From the NCBI GenBank assembly GCA_048550535.1, contig JBLYYN010000341.1, positions 1 through 12,432 of the forward strand: a stretch of 12,432 nt of DNA, written 5' to 3'. The position numbers and the translations under genes were made by a program. A model generated the notes under the pieces. It was not told the DNA's origin. It worked only from the letters and a program-made list of their open reading frames with translations, and searched no databases. The DNA comes from CBDULX01 sp048550535 (GTDB lineage: Bacteria; Pseudomonadota; Gammaproteobacteria; SZUA-229). Below are positions 7,655 to 12,432 of the stretch, piece by piece. Numbering within the stretch: position 1 is the stretch's first letter; each line of letters starts with the position of its first letter.

Positions 7655-10600
7655 TGAAGCTCTTCCTTCATTGTTTCAACCCCATTCAATCCCTGGGCCG
7701 GGCTGTTCTGGCACTGTATTTGCTGGCCTGTTATTCACCCGTACTGTTGGCGGACAACCTGCTGGAGTTTATGGAAAACCCCAAAGGCACAGTGACAGAG
7801 CCGGCGCTGACTCTTGGTACCAATGACATAGGCTCCAATACCGAATTCCAGACCACGCCGGATGAAATATTCAACCTGTGGATTCAGGATGAAACCTTCT
7901 ACAAGCCTCACGAAGAGGATCGGGTGGAAATGCAGAAGGTACTGGAAAAAGAAGCCGAAACCTTCAAGCTGGAAAATGTGGTGCCCGCGATACGATTCAA
8001 GGCGGGTCAGGCGGATATACCGGAAAGCTTTGTCACCAAATTGCGGGCCATCCTGGATAGTATGAAGCACAGAGCCAATGTGCGCTTACATTTCGTGGGG
8101 CACACCGACAGTGATCCACTGGGTGGTGCCACCAAAGCCAAATATGGTGATAACTTTGGACTGTCCAAGGCACGCGCCGGTATCGCCGCAGAATTCTTCC
8201 AGCGGGCACTGGATTTGCCCGCGGATGTCGTGTCCTATGATGGTGTGGGTGACTCTAAACCCATCGCCAGTAATAATACCGCTGCCGGCAAGTCGCGTAA
8301 TCGCCGGGTGGAAGTGCAGGTATGGTACGACCAGATCACCGAAAAAGTGCTGGAAAAACAGGTGGTGGTGCAGGCGCCTGGACTGAACCGGATTAAAGTC
8401 TGTCGCAAGGAAACCGTATGTAAATTACGTTACAAGGAAGGCAATGCCCGTCGTGCCAAGTTGAAGAACCTGGTATCACCCTTGCGTATGGAAGAAAACC
8501 AGACCGATATTCCAGCTGAGTTTATGCGCCAGATTACCGAGGTATTAGCTAATCTTCGCAGTAAAAAGAATGTCGTTATACGTTTTGTAGGACACACCGA
8601 TAACCTGCCGCTGGAAGGTCGTGATGCCCGTATTTACGGCAACCATGACAGTTTTTCCAAAGCTCGTGCAAGACGAGTGGCGCTGGCGGTGAAAGATGCC
8701 CTGGGTTTGTCCAATTCGGCTATTAGCAGCGATGGCAAAGGACTGTCTTATCCAGTGGCCACCAACGACACCATGAAAGGTCGCGCCCTGAATCGTCGTA
8801 TTGAAGTTGAATTCTGGCATGATGATCCGTTCGAGCAGTACACCGCTGAAGCTCAGGCCTGTCCCGAAGCCGAAGCTGCCGATACCCTGGCCCGAGCTTA
8901 TGATGCGCCCACCGGTCCGATTCGAGCCATACGCTTTGACAAAGGCCAGCCGATTATCCCGCCGGGCTATGCCGCGCGTCTGCAACGCTTAATGGATGAC
9001 ATAGAAGAAAAATCCAATGTGCGTCTGGCTTTTATCGGTTACACCGACAATACCCGTATGGATCGCCGCACCGCTATGGTCTATGGCGATGACATTGGCT
9101 TATCCACCGCCCGCGCTCGTCGTGCTATGGAAAAGGTGCAACAGGAGCTGGGACTGGATGACAAGCAGGTGGAATTCGAAGGTCTCGGTTTTGTGCATTC
9201 CAAAGATGTTATCAGCACCGGTTTCGTCCAGTTTGATGGTTCACGGGTGGAAGTGGAAGTGCGCTATGACGAACTGGCCATCCTGGAAGAAGATGAAGGT
9301 TTGCAAATTACCCGAATCAATCGCGAAGCCGAGGTGCGTAATCCCTATTCGCTCAATCTAATGCGTATCACCATCGATGGTGAGCCTATGCATGATCCCT
9401 ATAAAAACGTTCCCGATATACAACGATGTACCGATGTCGCGCTGGATGATGCCAACATACAGTTCAAGTTTGAGAACCTGAAACTCAAGCCGAGATTAAG
9501 TGTGGCGGCCTGGCCCAATACCATCCGTTATCAGGATGACAAGGACACCGACATTCTGGATAACCGGGTGCAATTCAAAGCTTACAATAATTATCCGGAT
9601 TACATAGAACGGGCCGAAGTCCGCATCTTTGAAAAGGAGCAGTCGACCAGAGAAAGACCCTATATGGTGGTGGACTTAAATCGTGATGGTGAAGGTGAAT
9701 GGCTGGCCGAGTTTGAGGATTACCAGGCCCCGGTCAAAGAAATGAAATATTTACTGCGTATTTACAGTCCGCAGGAACAGTTCGATGAAACCCGCACCCT
9801 GCCATTATGGATAGTGGATAAGGTGAAAGCTAAAAAAACCGAAGACCACAATATACAAAACGAACTGTTGGTGGCCTATGGCGAAAACCAGCTGGCGCTA
9901 CAGAATATTCCTCTGAAAGGTGGCACGGTGTCTGTGGTAGGTGACAATATTCCGAAGGAACACAGCGTCTGGCTGGCTGGCTACCCTGTGCCGGTGAACG
10001 ATAGCGGCAAGTTTGCGGGTGAGTTCATTTTTCCCAAAGGCCTGCATACCATGGAAGTGGCGATACTGGACAAGGAAGGCAATGGCGATCTGTATCTGCG
10101 AGACCTGGGTCTGAACAGGAGCGACTGGTTCTATGTGGGTGTGGCGGATATAACGGCGACCAAAGACAGTACCAATGGTCCGGCAGCGCTGGTTACGGGA
10201 GATACAGTTCATTACGATAATGATCTCAACATTGATGGCCGTCTGGCTTATTTTGTGAAAGGCGAGTTTGGCGATAACTGGCAGCTCACCAGCAGCGCCG
10301 ATACCCGTGAAGGACCACTGAGTGATATTTTCAATGACTTCACCTATAAAATACCGGATACCTTATTCCGACGTATTGATCCGGATTATTACTATCCTAC
10401 CTTTGGTGATGACAGTTCGGTGGAAGAGCACGCACCTACCAGTGGCAAGTTCTATTTCAAACTGAAAAAAGACAACAATCACGCCATCTGGGGTAATTTT
10501 AAAATCAATTACACAGACACCGATCTGGCTCAAATCGATCGTGGTCTGTACGGAGCCAATCTGCATTTTGAAACTGAGGCCACCACCCGTTTCGGTGAAA

Positions 10601-12186
10601 AAACCTTTGCCTTTGACAGTTTTGCTGCTGAACCAGGTACCCTGGGTGGCAGGGATGAGTTCAGGGGTACCGGTGGTTCACTCTACTTCCTGCGTCATCA
10701 GGATATTATGCTGGGTTCCGATCGAGCACGCATAGAAGTACGTGACAAGGACTCAGGTATAGTCATAGCGACTAAAGACCTCCTCACTGCCATTGATTAT
10801 GACATCGATTATATACAGGGTCGCATCCTGCTGAGTGAGCCCTTGCTGTCTACTGCTAATGATAATTTACTGGTTGATAGCGGCTCCATCAGTGGTCATC
10901 CCGTATACCTTGTCATGCGTTACGAATTTACTCCGGGCTTTGATGAACTGGATAACCTGGCAATGGGTGGGCGTGCCCATTACTGGATAGCAGATTCGGT
11001 AAAACTGGGTATCAGCAGTAGCAAACAGGATGAAGATGATAACAAATCCAGTCTCAATGGCATGGATATCACCTGGCGTAAATCAGCGGGAACCTGGGTG
11101 AAACTGGAGTCGTCCACTTCAGAGGGTACAGGCAGTGATGTACTCCTTTCCAGCGATGGTGGTTTCAGTTTTGATCCTTTGCAGTTAACGGGTAACGACA
11201 TAAAAGCCAGTGCCCAGCGTATAGAAGCCAGTGTGCAGTTAAGGGATGTGATCCATGATGCAACAGGCACGGCGATATTCTATATGCAGCAGAAGGAAGC
11301 AGGATTCTCGGCACCGGGGCAACTGACCGAACATGATACCGATCAATGGGGTGGCACTTTGACTATGCCCATCACCAGCAGCATCAGTTTGAATGTGAAA
11401 GCCGATATAAAAGATCAGGATCAGTCCTTAACTACCGAATCGCTGGAAGTGAATGCCGATTACCAGTTGAATGAAAACTGGAAACTGTCGGCTGGAAATC
11501 GCCTGGATAGCCGAGAAGATAATTCCCTGGCGGTGCCCGATACCCAGGAGCAAGGTGTGCGTAGTGATGTGGCATTGCAAGCGCATTACGACTCCAGATC
11601 AAACTGGACCGGCTACGGTTTCACCCAGATGACCGCAAATGCTACCGGTAACCGGGAAGAAAACAGTCGTATGGGTATAGGTGGTACTTTCCGCGCTACG
11701 GATAAACTGCAACTGGAAGGTGAATTATCCAGCGGTGACCTGGGTGAGGCCGTACGCCTGGGTACTGATTATTTAATATCAAACCGAAGCAATCTTTATT
11801 TGAATTATGCCCTGGAGAATGAACGCTCTGACAACGGTGTGCGCAGTCGTCAGGGTAATATGGCCACCGGTCTGCGCTCACGTTTTTCAGACAGCACCAG
11901 CGTTTTTGCAGAAGAACGCTATACCCATGGCGATGTTCCCACCGGCTTAACTCATGCCATGGGCATTGATATGGCGCCTAATGATCGCTGGAACATCGGT
12001 GCCACTGTCGAAATGGGTACCCTTGAAGACCAGACCACTGCAGCCACCACAGAACGTCAGGCCATTGGTTTTAGTCTGGGATATGGCATAAAGAAAATGA
12101 AATATGCCGGTGCCCTGGAATACCGGGATGATATCAGCCAGAACAGCAGCGACAGCAGTGAGTCGGAGCGCAAGAAGAGGCGCTGA
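7654..12186 (+). CDS. Triple OmpA-domain outer-membrane beta-barrel protein, probably 3'-truncated
   Basis: 1510 residues from ATG 7654, whose A is the last base of the upstream TGA; a purine-rich ribosome site 8 bases upstream favours it over TTG 7651. A signal peptide covers residues 1-33 (hydrophobic 17-33, likely cut after LLA). Three OmpA-like peptidoglycan-binding domains follow at ~104-227, ~270-391 and ~421-540; each keeps the Asp of GHTD/GYTD and the Arg of LSxARA/FSKARA that bind diaminopimelate in this family. Residues ~541-820 are beta-rich, with an Ig-like module at ~756-815. From ~824 (DWFYVGVAD) to the end, alternating strands with motifs such as RRIDPDYYYPTFGDD (906-920) form an outer-membrane barrel region. 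From memory of the family, the barrel normally continues a few hundred residues and ends in an aromatic residue; here it stops at a polar, basic tail (SSESERKKRR). Likely the outer-membrane anchor or exporter of the DUF11 protein (inference). Confidence 0.9.
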   Translation: MKLFLHCFNPIQSLGRAVLALYLLACYSPVLLADNLLEFMENPKGTVTEPALTLGTNDIGSNTEFQTTPDEIFNLWIQDETFYKPHEEDRVEMQKVLEKEAETFKLENVVPAIRFKAGQADIPESFVTKLRAILDSMKHRANVRLHFVGHTDSDPLGGATKAKYGDNFGLSKARAGIAAEFFQRALDLPADVVSYDGVGDSKPIASNNTAAGKSRNRRVEVQVWYDQITEKVLEKQVVVQAPGLNRIKVCRKETVCKLRYKEGNARRAKLKNLVSPLRMEENQTDIPAEFMRQITEVLANLRSKKNVVIRFVGHTDNLPLEGRDARIYGNHDSFSKARARRVALAVKDALGLSNSAISSDGKGLSYPVATNDTMKGRALNRRIEVEFWHDDPFEQYTAEAQACPEAEAADTLARAYDAPTGPIRAIRFDKGQPIIPPGYAARLQRLMDDIEEKSNVRLAFIGYTDNTRMDRRTAMVYGDDIGLSTARARRAMEKVQQELGLDDKQVEFEGLGFVHSKDVISTGFVQFDGSRVEVEVRYDELAILEEDEGLQITRINREAEVRNPYSLNLMRITIDGEPMHDPYKNVPDIQRCTDVALDDANIQFKFENLKLKPRLSVAAWPNTIRYQDDKDTDILDNRVQFKAYNNYPDYIERAEVRIFEKEQSTRERPYMVVDLNRDGEGEWLAEFEDYQAPVKEMKYLLRIYSPQEQFDETRTLPLWIVDKVKAKKTEDHNIQNELLVAYGENQLALQNIPLKGGTVSVVGDNIPKEHSVWLAGYPVPVNDSGKFAGEFIFPKGLHTMEVAILDKEGNGDLYLRDLGLNRSDWFYVGVADITATKDSTNGPAALVTGDTVHYDNDLNIDGRLAYFVKGEFGDNWQLTSSADTREGPLSDIFNDFTYKIPDTLFRRIDPDYYYPTFGDDSSVEEHAPTSGKFYFKLKKDNNHAIWGNFKINYTDTDLAQIDRGLYGANLHFETEATTRFGEKTFAFDSFAAEPGTLGGRDEFRGTGGSLYFLRHQDIMLGSDRARIEVRDKDSGIVIATKDLLTAIDYDIDYIQGRILLSEPLLSTANDNLLVDSGSISGHPVYLVMRYEFTPGFDELDNLAMGGRAHYWIADSVKLGISSSKQDEDDNKSSLNGMDITWRKSAGTWVKLESSTSEGTGSDVLLSSDGGFSFDPLQLTGNDIKASAQRIEASVQLRDVIHDATGTAIFYMQQKEAGFSAPGQLTEHDTDQWGGTLTMPITSSISLNVKADIKDQDQSLTTESLEVNADYQLNENWKLSAGNRLDSREDNSLAVPDTQEQGVRSDVALQAHYDSRSNWTGYGFTQMTANATGNREENSRMGIGGTFRATDKLQLEGELSSGDLGEAVRLGTDYLISNRSNLYLNYALENERSDNGVRSRQGNMATGLRSRFSDSTSVFAEERYTHGDVPTGLTHAMGIDMAPNDRWNIGATVEMGTLEDQTTAATTERQAIGFSLGYGIKKMKYAGALEYRDDISQNSSDSSESERKKRR

Positions 12187-12273
12187 ATGTCTAGCAGACA
12201 AAGGTTCAAATTTTTGCACAAAATGCACTCGTTTTGCCCCTTCCAGTTGAAGAATCTTTTTCATTTTATGCAT
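12172..12273 (-). CDS. Possible start of an unrecognised minus-strand gene, cut at the junction
   Basis: An ATG at 12273 (complement) begins a Lys-rich peptide (MHKMKKILQLEGAKRVHF...). A second ATG three codons in, MKKILQL, is an equally good start. A TATAAT lies upstream (12305 down to 12300) without a recognisable -35 box, and a GAGAG stretch about 10 bases before the ATG could be a weak ribosome site. The frame stays open to 11947, but beyond about 12172 it is merely antisense to the barrel gene, so only about 34 codons could be genuine. It may be the head of a truncated gene of a mobile element or a chance frame. I do not recognise the protein. Confidence 0.2.
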
Positions 12274-12299
12274 GCTTCTGCTCTCGATAGGTCCATATA

Positions 12300-12305
12300 A
12301 TTATA
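12300..12305 (-). promoter_or_regulatory. Candidate -10 box for the minus-strand frame
   Basis: The complement reads TATAAT, a perfect -10 hexamer, about 27 bases before the ATG at 12273. The hexamer at 17-base spacing upstream (ACCCTG) does not resemble TTGACA and falls inside the hairpin arm. In AT-rich DNA such a box can arise by chance. Confidence 0.2.
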
Positions 12306-12321
12306 CACCCATCCTCACTAA

Positions 12322-12355
12322 TCAGGGTTCTTGAGGCTCCACCTCAAAACCCTGA
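12322..12355. other. Strong 14-bp hairpin with one bulged base
   Basis: Left arm 12322-12336 (TCAGGGTTCTTGAGG) pairs with right arm 12342-12355 (CCTCAAAACCCTGA) over 14 base pairs, with C12330 bulged and a 5-base loop (CTCCA). No T-run follows on either strand, so it is not a standard intrinsic terminator. It could protect a 3' end, be an end structure of a mobile element, or lie in the leader of a minus-strand gene. Confidence 0.65.
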
Positions 12356-12432
12356 CAACACAGCCCACAAAATCTGATACTGGCCTTCCCGCTCTCGACC
12401 AATGAAAGTGCACGCGTTAGCCGCCGCTACGC

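Larger units (their letters stand above)
12187..12432. other. Region after the barrel gene without a confident gene
   Basis: 246 bases follow the stop at 12186. The first half is AT-rich (21 of 60 bases are G/C at 12241-12300, against 34 of 60 just before the stop at 12121-12180). It contains a strong hairpin, a possible minus-strand start with a TATAAT box, and an ATG at 12402 that is open to the window edge but has no ribosome site. None of the three plus-strand frames continues the barrel sequence. The region probably comes from an inserted element or recombination junction; its identity is not recognised. Confidence 0.5.

Noticed and set aside
8545..8985. 146-codon minus-strand frame opposite the second and third OmpA domains
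   Set aside because: It is wholly antisense to strongly conserved OmpA coding sequence, with no promoter or ribosome site seen; it is a shadow frame.
9831..9838. Programmed frameshift at TAAAAAAA in the barrel gene
   Set aside because: The zero-frame codons GCT AAA AAA ACC do not form a X-XXY-YYZ slippery site, and the frame reads on through conserved family sequence.
12171..12240. A single-base frameshift as the cause of the short barrel
   Set aside because: The other two frames after 12171 give either a quick stop or a peptide unlike beta-barrel strands, so a change of sequence at the junction fits better.
12323..12354. Intrinsic transcription terminator for the operon
   Set aside because: The hairpin is strong, but neither strand has a run of T after it, and it lies 136 bases past the stop.
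12410..12425. Integron attC site ending in GCGTTAGCC
   Set aside because: GTTAGCC does not fit GTTRRRY, and no paired RYYYAAC box at a suitable distance was found.
12402..12432. Start of a plus-strand gene (MKVHALAAAT)
   Set aside because: There is no ribosome site upstream, and only ten codons are visible before the window ends.

Overview
The window holds two very large plus-strand genes joined by a one-base stop/start overlap, followed by about 250 bases of different-looking DNA. The encoded proteins are those of a Gram-negative, diderm bacterium: a signal peptide, three periplasmic OmpA-like peptidoglycan-binding domains and an outer-membrane beta-barrel. Codon use and base composition fit a free-living, possibly marine gammaproteobacterium, but this placement is an inference and a weak one.

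Bases 2-7654 encode a giant repetitive surface protein that is already open at the left edge, so its start and signal peptide are missing. The visible 2550 residues form a chain of 13 DUF11-like beta-sandwich modules (one partial), two Cna-B/SdrD_B-like (transthyretin-type) regions inserted before the last DUF11 module, a third Cna-B-like domain carrying an EF-hand-like loop, and a short conserved C-terminal domain. Bases 7654-12186 encode a 1510-residue protein with a signal peptide, three tandem OmpA-like domains, a beta-rich region with an Ig-like module, and an outer-membrane beta-barrel region.

The two genes are translationally coupled. The simplest model, an inference, is a surface-display pair: the second protein is tied to peptidoglycan by its OmpA domains and sits in the outer membrane, and the first is a long fibre-like adhesin or sheath protein that it anchors or helps export.

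The barrel gene appears to lack its usual C-terminal part. It stops after a polar, basic tail instead of a beta-strand ending in an aromatic residue, and the base composition drops right after the stop. The last roughly 260 bases carry a strong 14-bp hairpin and a possible start of a minus-strand gene. They probably belong to an inserted element or a recombination junction. No tRNA, rRNA, CRISPR array or recognisable transposase is visible.
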